Positions 1 to 6,914 of a stretch of 6,934 nt of DNA are shown here, one piece after another (the first letter of the stretch is position 1; every line of letters begins with the position of its first letter). Below the pieces are notes generated by a model. That model was not told the DNA's origin. It saw nothing but the letters and a program-made list of their open reading frames with translations, and ran no database searches. Source of the stretch: Bacteroidales bacterium (GTDB lineage Bacteria; Bacteroidota; Bacteroidia; Bacteroidales; WCHB1-69); the NCBI GenBank assembly GCA_012838875.1, contig DUOL01000150.1, forward strand, positions 1 to 6,934, read 5' to 3'. The position numbers and the translations under genes are program-made.

Positions 1-1408
1 CGTGAAAATTGATTAAATATATTTTTTCGGTAGTTCTGGTTACAGCCGTGTAGAGCCACCGTAAAAATTCCTTATCTACTCTATTTTCTTCAAAGTAGCC
101 GGCATCTAATAAAACAACTTTCCATTGCCCGCCCTGTGTTTTATGACACGTTAGTGCATAGGCAAATTTAACTTGTATTGCATTTAAAAAGGGGTCATTT
201 CTTATGCTCATGTAACGTGCACGGGCAGACGCTATATCTTTATAATCTTCTGCAACAGATTGATATAGAAGGTTATTTTGTTCGTATGGCAAGGAGGCTT
301 CTTCACTCTCTAAACTTTCTAAAATTAATTTTACATCTATCGGAGTGGAGTTTGGGTAGTCGCATAAACGAATCGTTGCGTCTGCGAAGGTGAAGCCGTG
401 CAACGAGCGAATGGCTTGAATAGAAAGGATTTCAATTATATCCCCGTTAGCAATAAAGCCAATTTCCGAAATGTCGTCAATCCAATAGTAATTATTTTTT
501 ACCACCATAAGATAATCTCCGGTGGTAACTCTATTTTCGCGATAAAAAATACGATTTCTAATTTCGCGATTGTAACTATAAGCACGTTTATTGGAGCGTG
601 TAATAATAACTATCTCTTCAGTTTCATATTTCCCGTACAAATCATTCAACTTTTCCTCTAAATCCTCTCCTGATAAGCGGTTGAAATCAGGGAAAAGTCG
701 TTTTGAAAAGAGCGGGAAACGTAAGGATTCTTCTTCTATTTTTTTTCGTAACAGTGTTGCGTTATATAAAACTCCGGAATGTAGCGATTGCCGAATGACT
801 TCGGTTAATTGCCATTGTGAAATTTCAACGTTATAACTTTGCTTCAGAAATTTGGCGTCTAAGGCAGGGCTTTCTGTAGCATGTACGGGTGGGAGTTGTG
901 CATCGTCTCCGATAAAAAGGAGTTTGCAATTTTCACCTTCGTAAACATATTCTATTAAATCATTTAAAAGATTTTGCCGAGTGAAGGCATCTTGCGTTTG
1001 AGAATTAGCCGATAACATTGAGACTTCATCAACTAGAAATATAACATCGGAGAATTTGTTTTTTCTTCGGGTGAACGTCAGCATATTTTGCTTTCGTTTG
1101 ACTCGATAGATATGTTTATGAATTGTGTAAGCTTTTTGTGAAGAGTAGTTGGCAAAAACTTTAGCCGCCCGACCGGTAGGAGCGAGTAGTACGCATTTTT
1201 TTTTGTTTTGAATTAATGTGTTGACTAAGGCACTGACCAACGTTGTTTTTCCCGTACCGGCGTAACCGGATAGTATAAAGAGTTCATTTTCCGAAGATAC
1301 TTTATTGACAAAATCGGATAAGAGTTGCATGGCTTGCCACTGTCCTTGGGTTGGTGTTACAAGTAGGTTTTGTTTAAAAACATTTAGAAAAGATGTTTTA
1401 GAAAGCAT
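1..1408 (-). CDS. RecD/Dda-like superfamily 1 ATP-dependent DNA helicase, 3' end cut by window edge
   Basis: Reading the minus strand from the ATG at 1408 gives 469 codons without a stop, up to the left edge. All helicase motifs are visible in order: a Q-like motif (TPTQGQ, residues 18-23), Walker A GYAGTGKTT (48-56), motif Ia APTGRAA (76-82), Walker B VDEVSM (126-131), motif III GDDAQLPP (167-174), motif IV VIITRSN (267-273), motif V ALTCHKTQGGQW (418-429) and motif VI YTAVTRT (453-459). This is the SF1B pattern of RecD and phage T4 Dda, with a UvrD_C_2-type C-terminus. Such enzymes unwind DNA 5' to 3' using ATP. It is far shorter than RecD2 (about 740 residues) and matches the compact Bacteroidota RecD-like proteins (about 470-480), so I infer only a few residues are missing. 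The start overlaps the tamL end by 11 bases (1398-1408), suggesting translational coupling. It is cytoplasmic, and its precise role (repair or replication restart) is not determinable here. Confidence 0.95.
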   Translation of the reverse strand, partial: MLSKTSFLNVFKQNLLVTPTQGQWQAMQLLSDFVNKVSSENELFILSGYAGTGKTTLVSALVNTLIQNKKKCVLLAPTGRAAKVFANYSSQKAYTIHKHIYRVKRKQNMLTFTRRKNKFSDVIFLVDEVSMLSANSQTQDAFTRQNLLNDLIEYVYEGENCKLLFIGDDAQLPPVHATESPALDAKFLKQSYNVEISQWQLTEVIRQSLHSGVLYNATLLRKKIEEESLRFPLFSKRLFPDFNRLSGEDLEEKLNDLYGKYETEEIVIITRSNKRAYSYNREIRNRIFYRENRVTTGDYLMVVKNNYYWIDDISEIGFIANGDIIEILSIQAIRSLHGFTFADATIRLCDYPNSTPIDVKLILESLESEEASLPYEQNNLLYQSVAEDYKDIASARARYMSIRNDPFLNAIQVKFAYALTCHKTQGGQWKVVLLDAGYFEENRVDKEFLRWLYTAVTRTTEKIYLINFH

Positions 1409-3782
1409 AACCGATAGCTAAAGGAATGTACAATTTTTTCAAGTCAAGCTTATTTACCCATCGTTCTCCTTCGGGGTCATTTGGGTCGTAGATGGGAAAG
1501 GCAATATCAAGACGAATAATGAAAAAGTTGAAATCCAATCTGAGACCTGCCCCCGCCGCACAAGCCAACTCCTTATAAAATCTATTAAATTGGAATTCGG
1601 CATTTTTCATATTGACGTCCCTTTTTATTAACCAAATATTGCCGACATCTGCAAAGACTCCGTACTTGATAAATTTATAGATTGTTCCACGATATTCAAG
1701 ATTCATTTCCAATTTCACGTCCCCGCTTCGTTCGTTTCTTTCGCTGCTATAATAAGAACCGGGTCCTAAAGTACGGAATTGCCAAGCCCGCATACTATTA
1801 GCTCCGCCAAGATAGAAACTCTTTTCAAAAGGCATTACAGTCGAGTTAAATAGTGGAATGCCTACTCCGAAATTGAAACGTGCAGCTAAAGAGTTCTTTT
1901 TATTAACCTTGTGGTAATAACGCAAATCAATATCTGTCATTTCATAGGTAGCATAGTTTAAACCGAAAAATTTCCAAGAGTTTAAGGGCTTCGTAGATTT
2001 AGAAAGTAACGCATTGACCGCACAAACGGTTAATCCCGAAGATTCAAGACGAATGCGTAAAGAAAAACTATTTCGTTTATCAGGTAAAGCGACGTTATAA
2101 TTGAAAATATATTTAAAAGTTACAAGTACGTTTTCTTCATATTTTTTTCTAAAAGCAGTGGAATAGCGACTGATAAGTTCATCAAATCCCTTATATTTAT
2201 CAATTTTGACAATACTTATGTCAATAGGGGCTAAAGAGTGGTTAATTTGATAGGTCGGTGTCCAATTGTACACAAAAGCACTATTAAGAATAAGTCGCTG
2301 GTATAGGGATGCAGCCCGTTGCCAGTGTGTCCCGACTCGAATTTGGGTGTTATATCGTAAACTTTCAATGTTCTGTGTTTTACGAAAAATAAAAAGACGC
2401 GGAAAGTCAAGAGAAATTTCACCGCCCGCTTCCGCATTATTGGAATAGATAATGAATTTATTTGTCTTTTTAAACAAAATGTCCATTCCGAAATAGCCGT
2501 TTATATTGAAATATTCTGCCCCTTTAAATATGTTTTTGTTTGAATAGGAGAGCATTATATTTGTTTTATCGCTCCTCACATCTGCTTCGGCAGCAAAGGA
2601 GTGAATTTTGTTTCGTGAAAGTCTGTAAATAGAGTTTAAATAACCTATCTTGGCTACTGTGTCCAGTTTTGATTTTACTTCTTCACATTCAATATTGATA
2701 GTTCTGAAATTTCTCAAATCGTTGAGGCGTTTGTACGAGCGACTAATGTTACTCCGAGCATAAGAGACCTCTTTTTTTGTGTACATTACGTCTGAAAGAG
2801 TTCGATAACGATAGTCACGAAAAAACTTGTAATCTCCGTTTTTTTTAGTTTTGCGCACCGACTGAGGAGTAATGAAAAAATAGCGGGTAGGATCCTTTTT
2901 ACTTCTGATAAAAGTTATTGTATCCATGGGTTCGGTGGCATAGTTTAGCGAGGGGTCGTAATTTGTATATATATATATATTGTTGAATTTATACCGATAC
3001 ATCATTTTTTCAAAAATAGTAGTATCGGTAATACGTGATAGGTCAACTTTTATTTCGATATCAACTAATTTTTTAGCGTTGTTGGCATTTTCTTTTTGAA
3101 TTGTATCAATAATAAAATAGACAATATTGTTTGGAACATGATAATAGCCCTTATCACGAATGGAGTTTATGATTCGGTCTTTTTCCCTAAGTAATTGCGT
3201 AGCGTCATAAATATTTCCGCTTTTTAATTCACTGTTGTTCGTGTCTTGCAAAATAAGCCTTCGATATCTCAAAATGTCAATGTCGTATTTAATATTTTGG
3301 ACATAATAAGGCGAGTTTGCTTGAACATAATAGGTAACAGACGCCAATTTATTCTTTTTTCGGTAGTGTACTTCGGGTGTTACTTCAGCATTAAAATAGC
3401 CTTTATTGCGAAGTTCTATTTTTAATTGCTCAACGGAATATGAAATTTGAGCCGAGTCTAACAGCACGGGCGCTTCTCCGTATCCACGTGCCCATTTTTT
3501 AAATTTCGTATCTTTAATTACCTCTCCTGTCAATGTATCGACAGTTGGCTGGAAAGTGGAGTATAGCCAAGTTTTAAAAGGGAAAACATCAATGAATTTT
3601 TTATTAGGTACGGGGCGTACTAAATAGTATAAATCATCTAATCTATCATCTCGTAAATCGGTAACCTTGACAACGTTTTTCGTTAACATGTACTGGTTGC
3701 TTCCCAAATGACGTGTTGAGTTACAAGAAACAAAAAACAGCAAGACCGTTGAAATAATAAAAAGAGAAATATACTTCTTCAT
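1398..3782 (-). CDS. tamL: TamL: outer-membrane lipoprotein of the Omp85/BamA-TamA family
   Basis: This 794-residue protein starts with a lipoprotein signal peptide: positively charged MKK, a hydrophobic stretch, and a lipobox FVSC with the modified cysteine at residue 20. Residues about 30-370 are the periplasmic part expected to hold POTRA repeats (for example the IELRNKGYFNAEVTPEVHY segment at 122-140, typical of a POTRA). Residues about 395-794 are beta-strand-rich and form the Omp85 surface-antigen barrel. The conserved inward loop is present as GGANSMRAW (659-667) followed by TLGPG, the version seen in Bacteroidota TamL instead of VRGF/Y. The chain ends in a terminal phenylalanine (AIGYAF), as expected for an outer-membrane barrel signal. 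TamA/TamL proteins assist insertion of outer-membrane proteins together with TamB; no tamB is in the window. The gene begins 3 bases after lolA stops and its end overlaps the helicase start, so the three are probably co-transcribed. BamA itself is less likely because BamA is not a lipoprotein. Confidence 0.93.
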   Translation of the reverse strand: MKKYISLFIISTVLLFFVSCNSTRHLGSNQYMLTKNVVKVTDLRDDRLDDLYYLVRPVPNKKFIDVFPFKTWLYSTFQPTVDTLTGEVIKDTKFKKWARGYGEAPVLLDSAQISYSVEQLKIELRNKGYFNAEVTPEVHYRKKNKLASVTYYVQANSPYYVQNIKYDIDILRYRRLILQDTNNSELKSGNIYDATQLLREKDRIINSIRDKGYYHVPNNIVYFIIDTIQKENANNAKKLVDIEIKVDLSRITDTTIFEKMMYRYKFNNIYIYTNYDPSLNYATEPMDTITFIRSKKDPTRYFFITPQSVRKTKKNGDYKFFRDYRYRTLSDVMYTKKEVSYARSNISRSYKRLNDLRNFRTINIECEEVKSKLDTVAKIGYLNSIYRLSRNKIHSFAAEADVRSDKTNIMLSYSNKNIFKGAEYFNINGYFGMDILFKKTNKFIIYSNNAEAGGEISLDFPRLFIFRKTQNIESLRYNTQIRVGTHWQRAASLYQRLILNSAFVYNWTPTYQINHSLAPIDISIVKIDKYKGFDELISRYSTAFRKKYEENVLVTFKYIFNYNVALPDKRNSFSLRIRLESSGLTVCAVNALLSKSTKPLNSWKFFGLNYATYEMTDIDLRYYHKVNKKNSLAARFNFGVGIPLFNSTVMPFEKSFYLGGANSMRAWQFRTLGPGSYYSSERNERSGDVKLEMNLEYRGTIYKFIKYGVFADVGNIWLIKRDVNMKNAEFQFNRFYKELACAAGAGLRLDFNFFIIRLDIAFPIYDPNDPEGERWVNKLDLKKLYIPLAIGYAF

Positions 3783-3785
3783 AGA

Positions 3786-4433
3786 TTATCGCATATCGTT
3801 TATTTCTGCATTCGGGTATTTAGAAGTATCTAAAACAAAGAAAGAATCTTCATAAGTTTTACTTATAGTAAATTTATCAATGAAATAGGAATAGATGGTG
3901 TTATCCTTTTCAAAAACGGAAGAAGCATAAAGTTCCTTTTTGTGTTTGTCGATATATAATCTTATTTTATAGTATGATTTATTTTTAATTGGCTGTAAAT
4001 CAATTATTTGTAATGTTTTATTTTGCTGAACCTCTTCACGTATAAATTTTGCTTTATATTCTTTTTGCCAATTTTCAAGTACCGCTGAAGGATTAAGCAT
4101 ACTGAAATCATCGGAGGGGTCATAGTCAAAAATGGTTATCTCTTCTGCATTTTTATCGAAATTCCAAATAGTCTTGCCGTCACAGTAGATAAGTTGAGAA
4201 TTTAATTCTAAGACATATTTATTTCCTTTAATAATGATATTTCCCTGTTGTGAATCGATAACCTTTTTCTCTTTTTCGGCAGTATAAGTATAATCAATTT
4301 TCATCGTTGTTAATTGTTGATACTTTTTTGTTAGTGCTTGTAAAATTTCCGTTGCACCACCGTCAATATTTTGAGAATATAGAATATTGGCGAGGAGAGT
4401 TAAGCAGAGGAGTCCTAAAAATTTTCTTTTCAT
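3786..4433 (-). CDS. lolA: LolA-family periplasmic lipoprotein carrier
   Basis: The 215-residue product begins with a Sec signal peptide (MKRK, then a hydrophobic core LLCLTLLANI, with cleavage probably near residue 20-21, YSQ/N). There is no lipobox cysteine at the right place, so it should be a soluble periplasmic protein. The mature part shows LolA features: an early amphipathic helix (ATEILQALTKKYQQL, 27-41), strands with IIIKGNKYVLEL (66-77), the diagnostic DGKTIWNFDKNAEEITIFDYDP segment (85-106), and the C-terminal block FFVLDTSKYPNAEINDMR (198-215), which matches the F-x-x-D-x-x-x-Y-P-x-x-E-x-x-D-x-R ending common in Bacteroidota homologues. LolA receives lipoproteins from the inner-membrane LolCDE transporter and carries them toward the outer membrane; many Bacteroidota lack a recognisable LolB acceptor. 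It is the first gene of the lolA-tamL-helicase unit and has promoter-like boxes directly upstream. A LolA-like paralogue with a narrower client set cannot be excluded. Confidence 0.88.
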   Translation of the reverse strand: MKRKFLGLLCLTLLANILYSQNIDGGATEILQALTKKYQQLTTMKIDYTYTAEKEKKVIDSQQGNIIIKGNKYVLELNSQLIYCDGKTIWNFDKNAEEITIFDYDPSDDFSMLNPSAVLENWQKEYKAKFIREEVQQNKTLQIIDLQPIKNKSYYKIRLYIDKHKKELYASSVFEKDNTIYSYFIDKFTISKTYEDSFFVLDTSKYPNAEINDMR

Positions 4434-4462
4434 TACTGTAAAATTATACTCAATCCAATTTG

Positions 4463-4478
4463 CAAAAGTACAAAATTA
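4463..4478 (-). promoter_or_regulatory. Tandem Bacteroidota-type -7 boxes before lolA
   Basis: On the minus strand two back-to-back copies of the TAnnTTTG -7 element occur: TAATTTTG (4478-4471) and TACTTTTG (4470-4463). They lie 30-45 bases upstream of the lolA ATG, inside the 76-base gap after dprA. I see no clear TTG at the -33 spacing, so this is a half-match. It is inferred to drive lolA-tamL-helicase; readthrough from dprA is also possible as no terminator hairpin is visible in the gap. Confidence 0.5.
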
Positions 4479-4509
4479 ATTATTCATTACTCTTTTCAGA
4501 TGACATTCA

Positions 4510-5610
4510 CTATTCAATGACTCTATAAATCTTTCCGGGTTTACACTCGATAACATTTTTAAATTCCAAATTTAGTAAAAAAGCGGTAACTTTTGAAACG
4601 GAATATTGATTAAATCGGGCAATAATTTCGTCAATTGATATCTCTTTAGCTTGGTTGATAAAGGTAACAATATCAATTTCTATTTCATTAAGATTGTGAA
4701 ATAGAGATAGTTGCGGGGTGGGGTGGGGTATGGTGTCCCAATTCATCATCTCTAAAATATCCGTTCCGCACGTAATTGAGCTTGCTAATTTTTTTTTGAT
4801 TAAAAAATGGCAACCCTCACTTGTCTTTTGAAAAATAGAGCCGGGCACGGCAAATACATCTTTATTGTATGAATTTGCAATATTTGCAGTAATCATACTT
4901 CCTCCGCGAAGGGCAGTTTCTACAACAATAGTTGCGTCTGATAAGCCGGCAATAAGTCTGTTTCTTATGGGAAAATTAAAGCGTTCCGGCAACGTATGGT
5001 AAGGAAATTCCGTAATCACCGTTCCATTATTTGCCAAAATATCGTCAAATAATTTTCTATTTGTAGGTGGGTAAATCCGATTGAAACCGGTACCCATTAC
5101 CGCAATAGTTCGCAGATTGCAATCCAAAGCGTATTGATGAGAATGAGTGTCGATTCCTTCCGCTAATCCGCTTATTACTATGATGTCTGTGCCTGTGAGG
5201 TCTTCTATGATTTTTTTAACGCACTTTTCACCGTAGGCAGTTGAATTTCGAGTTCCGACCATAGCCATTGATTTTGAGAAATGAAAATCGTTATTTCCTT
5301 TGTAAAAGAAGTAAAACGGAGCGTCATTGCACGCTAAAAGCCTTTTTGGGAAAAGCGAATCGCCGTAAAAACAAAAATTAATATTCTCTTTTAACATTTT
5401 TTCACGTTCATTATTGACATTGCGTAGTAGTTCGGGAGTTAACTCAAAGTGGAGAGGTTTATGATGACGCGAAGGCTTATTCACGGGCGATTTCTCATTT
5501 AAGAAAATAGCTTTAGCACTTCCAAAATGCTCAAGAAGCGTCCTGATTTTTGGATAACCATAATTCGTTTGAAAACAGAGAGCAAGTTGATATACAATAT
5601 CTTCCATCAT
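4510..5610 (-). CDS. dprA: DprA/Smf DNA-processing protein
   Basis: This 366-residue protein is full length for the family. An N-terminal helix-hairpin-helix/SAM-like region (about 5-60) is followed by the extended Rossmann fold: MVGTRNSTAYG (117-127), SGLAEGIDTHSH (147-158), the GTGFNRIYPPTN nucleotide-binding-type loop (173-184), TEFP (200-203), FPIRNR (213-218), VVETALRGGSMITA (229-242) and the VPGSIFQ turn (255-261). A small winged-helix domain closes the protein (about 308-366), as in many DprA proteins. DprA binds single-stranded DNA, loads RecA and protects incoming DNA during transformation; it is also widespread in bacteria not known to be competent, so competence should not be inferred from it. 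Two ATG codons are adjacent (5610 and 5607), differing by one methionine, and either could start. The stop is TAG. It is divergent from hydE and followed by lolA on the same strand. Confidence 0.96.
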   Translation of the reverse strand: MMEDIVYQLALCFQTNYGYPKIRTLLEHFGSAKAIFLNEKSPVNKPSRHHKPLHFELTPELLRNVNNEREKMLKENINFCFYGDSLFPKRLLACNDAPFYFFYKGNNDFHFSKSMAMVGTRNSTAYGEKCVKKIIEDLTGTDIIVISGLAEGIDTHSHQYALDCNLRTIAVMGTGFNRIYPPTNRKLFDDILANNGTVITEFPYHTLPERFNFPIRNRLIAGLSDATIVVETALRGGSMITANIANSYNKDVFAVPGSIFQKTSEGCHFLIKKKLASSITCGTDILEMMNWDTIPHPTPQLSLFHNLNEIEIDIVTFINQAKEISIDEIIARFNQYSVSKVTAFLLNLEFKNVIECKPGKIYRVIE

Positions 5611-5645
5611 AAATTGAGATTATAAGAGTCTATTAGAATATTAGA

Positions 5646-5653
5646 CAAAGATA
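5646..5653 (-). promoter_or_regulatory. Candidate -7 promoter box of dprA
   Basis: The minus strand reads TATCTTTG, an exact fit to the Bacteroidota TAnnTTTG -7 consensus, ending 35 bases before the dprA ATG. This would leave a leader of roughly 30 bases. A proper TTG at -33 is not evident, so the call rests on the -7 box and its position in the divergent gap. Confidence 0.5.
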
Positions 5654-5721
5654 ACAAATTATTAATATATTTCTACTATTTGTTAGCAAAAAGTATACTC
5701 CATTCTTTGTAGATTTAATTG

Positions 5722-5729
5722 TATTTTTG
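5722..5729 (+). promoter_or_regulatory. Candidate -7 promoter box of hydE
   Basis: TATTTTTG matches the TAnnTTTG -7 consensus and ends 19 bases before the ATG at 5749, giving a short leader of about 12-15 bases that would contain a run of eight T (5737-5744). No clear -33 TTG at normal spacing. Its location argues that the upstream TTG codon at 5719 is not the hydE start. Confidence 0.5.
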
Positions 5730-5748
5730 TACTCTATTTTTTTTGGCT

Positions 5749-6792
5749 ATGTTTGATATTATTGATAAGTTAGCGGTTCAGCATACTCTTTCACATGAGG
5801 AGTTTAGGGAGTTAATCGAAAATCGAACTCCGGCGGTAGATGAGTATCTTTTTGCAAAAGCTCGTGAAATTCGTGAAAAATATTATGGTAAAGAGGTCTA
5901 TCTGCGTGGTTTAATTGAAATCAGCAACTATTGTCGTAATAATTGTTTCTATTGCGGTATTCGAAACGGTAATCGTGAAGCGAGTCGTTATAGGATGAGC
6001 AAAGCGGATATATTATCCTGTTGTAGAGAAGGTTACGCTTTAGGGTTTAGAACTTTCGTATTGCAAGGAGGGGAAGACGCTTATTTTACGGACGAAAAGA
6101 TGATAGATATTGTCAGTACTATTCGTCAGCAATTTCCGGATTGTGCGATTACGCTCTCGTTGGGAGAGAAGAGTTATGAAACCTATAAAGCGTTCTATGA
6201 TGCCGGTGCCGACCGTTATTTATTACGACACGAAACCGCTACGCCGGAGCATTATGCGCAAATACATCCCGCTAAAATGTTGTTTGAAACTCGTCAGAAA
6301 GCGCTTCAAGATTTGATGGAAATCGGTTATCAAGTCGGTTCCGGGTTTATGGTTGGCACTCCTTTTCAAACTGCGTCCCATTTGGCAACGGATTTACTCT
6401 TTTTAGCAAATTTCAGACCGCACATGATAGGCATCGGACCGTTTTTATCTCATCATAATACTCCTTTTTCCCATTATCCGGACGGTTCTGTGGAGTTAAC
6501 ACTTTTTTTGCTTGGGTTATTGCGGTTAATTTTGCCGGCTTCTCTGCTTCCTTCGACTACTGCGTTAGGAGTTGCCGACCCCGATGGACGTGAGAAGGGC
6601 TTGTTGGCAGGTGCTAACGTTATCATGCCGAATTTGTCTCCTGCGGAGGTGAGAGCGAAGTATATTTTGTATGATAATAAAATCGGAACGCATGATGATG
6701 CCGCCTCTTCACTTAAAAAGATTGCCGAACGCGTGATTAGGACAGGCTATCACATAGCAGTCCATCGAGGTGATGCCAAGCCTGAAAAATGA
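5749..6792 (+). CDS. hydE: HydE, radical-SAM maturase for the [FeFe] hydrogenase H-cluster
   Basis: The 347-residue protein carries the radical-SAM cysteine motif YCRNNCFYCG (Cys62, Cys66, Cys69), which binds the [4Fe-4S] cluster that cleaves S-adenosylmethionine. HydE signatures follow: LQGGED (105-110), LLRHETATPEHY (158-169), GSGFMVGTPFQT (197-208), GIGPFLSHHNTPF (228-240), TTALGVADPDGREKGLLAGANVIMPNLSP (270-298) and KYILYDNKIGT (304-314). These separate it from BioB, ThiH and PylB. HydE works with HydG and HydF to build the 2Fe subcluster of [FeFe] hydrogenase in the cytoplasm. The cysteines that in some HydE proteins hold a second, non-essential Fe-S cluster near the C-terminus are absent (KIGTHDDAASS where others have KICTGDEAAEC). 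I chose ATG 5749 over the in-frame TTG at 5719 because the extra ten residues (MYFCTLFFLA) are not family-like and overlap a promoter box. Length is normal for the family. No hydF, hydG or hydrogenase gene is in view. Confidence 0.95.
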   Translation: MFDIIDKLAVQHTLSHEEFRELIENRTPAVDEYLFAKAREIREKYYGKEVYLRGLIEISNYCRNNCFYCGIRNGNREASRYRMSKADILSCCREGYALGFRTFVLQGGEDAYFTDEKMIDIVSTIRQQFPDCAITLSLGEKSYETYKAFYDAGADRYLLRHETATPEHYAQIHPAKMLFETRQKALQDLMEIGYQVGSGFMVGTPFQTASHLATDLLFLANFRPHMIGIGPFLSHHNTPFSHYPDGSVELTLFLLGLLRLILPASLLPSTTALGVADPDGREKGLLAGANVIMPNLSPAEVRAKYILYDNKIGTHDDAASSLKKIAERVIRTGYHIAVHRGDAKPEK

Positions 6793-6830
6793 ACGTTTAT
6801 TGCGTGAGGGCGCAGGTGGAAAGCCCGCAA

Positions 6831-6914
6831 GGGCAGAAGCCGCTGGGGACGCGGCGGCAAAAAAGCGAGCTTGTAAGCTCTTTTTGCCGCCTTGCGACCC
6901 CACGGCTTGTGCCC
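6831..6914. repeat. Long GC-rich nested inverted repeat downstream of hydE
   Basis: The two arms pair through six stem blocks with small mismatches and bulges: GGGCA 6831-6835 with TGCCC 6910-6914; AAGCCG 6837-6842 with CGGCTT 6903-6908; TGGGG 6844-6848 with CCCCA 6898-6902; CGC 6850-6852 with GCG 6894-6896; GGCGGCAAAAA 6853-6863 with TTTTTGCCGCC 6881-6891; GAGCTT 6867-6872 with AAGCTC 6875-6880. That is about 36 base pairs. The surrounding 6801-6934 is about 64% G+C by count, unlike the AT-rich genes. It could be an extended terminator, a dispersed palindromic repeat or a structured RNA; the sequence alone does not decide. No protein-coding gene is convincing in 6793-6934. Confidence 0.8.
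6853..6891. terminator. Bidirectional terminator-like hairpin core after hydE
   Basis: On the plus strand GAGCT-TGTA-AGCTC (6867-6880 region) is followed immediately by five T (6881-6885), which suits intrinsic termination of hydE about 90 bases after its stop. On the minus strand the same stem is followed by GC and then six T (complement of 6859-6864), so it could also stop transcription arriving from the right. The A and T runs additionally pair with each other in the longer hairpin. Confidence 0.6.

Noticed and set aside
178..836. Three overlapping plus-strand open frames (178-393, 398-661, 591-836)
   Set aside because: They lie antisense to the helicase, which shows every SF1 motif in frame; their products have no recognisable features.
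1196..1204. Nine-A coding tract in the helicase, with a similar nine-A tract in dprA at 4789-4797
   Set aside because: Both encode in-frame lysine triplets (NKKKC and IKKKL) and such runs are expected in an AT-rich genome; without read data there is no sign of slippage.
2231..2448. Short open frames on both strands within tamL
   Set aside because: They are shadows of the full-length tamL frame and show no independent start context or domain.
4510..5610. dprA as proof of a natural competence locus
   Set aside because: No comEA, comEC, comF or pilus genes are in the window, and DprA is common in non-competent bacteria.
6110..6316. Plus-strand open frame in another phase inside hydE
   Set aside because: It overlaps the conserved radical-SAM core in the wrong frame; the basic, repetitive composition is typical of a shadow frame.
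6709..6903. Minus-strand open frame across the hydE end and the GC-rich hairpin
   Set aside because: Half is antisense to conserved hydE sequence and half reads through the palindrome as alanine-rich low-complexity sequence; no family resemblance.
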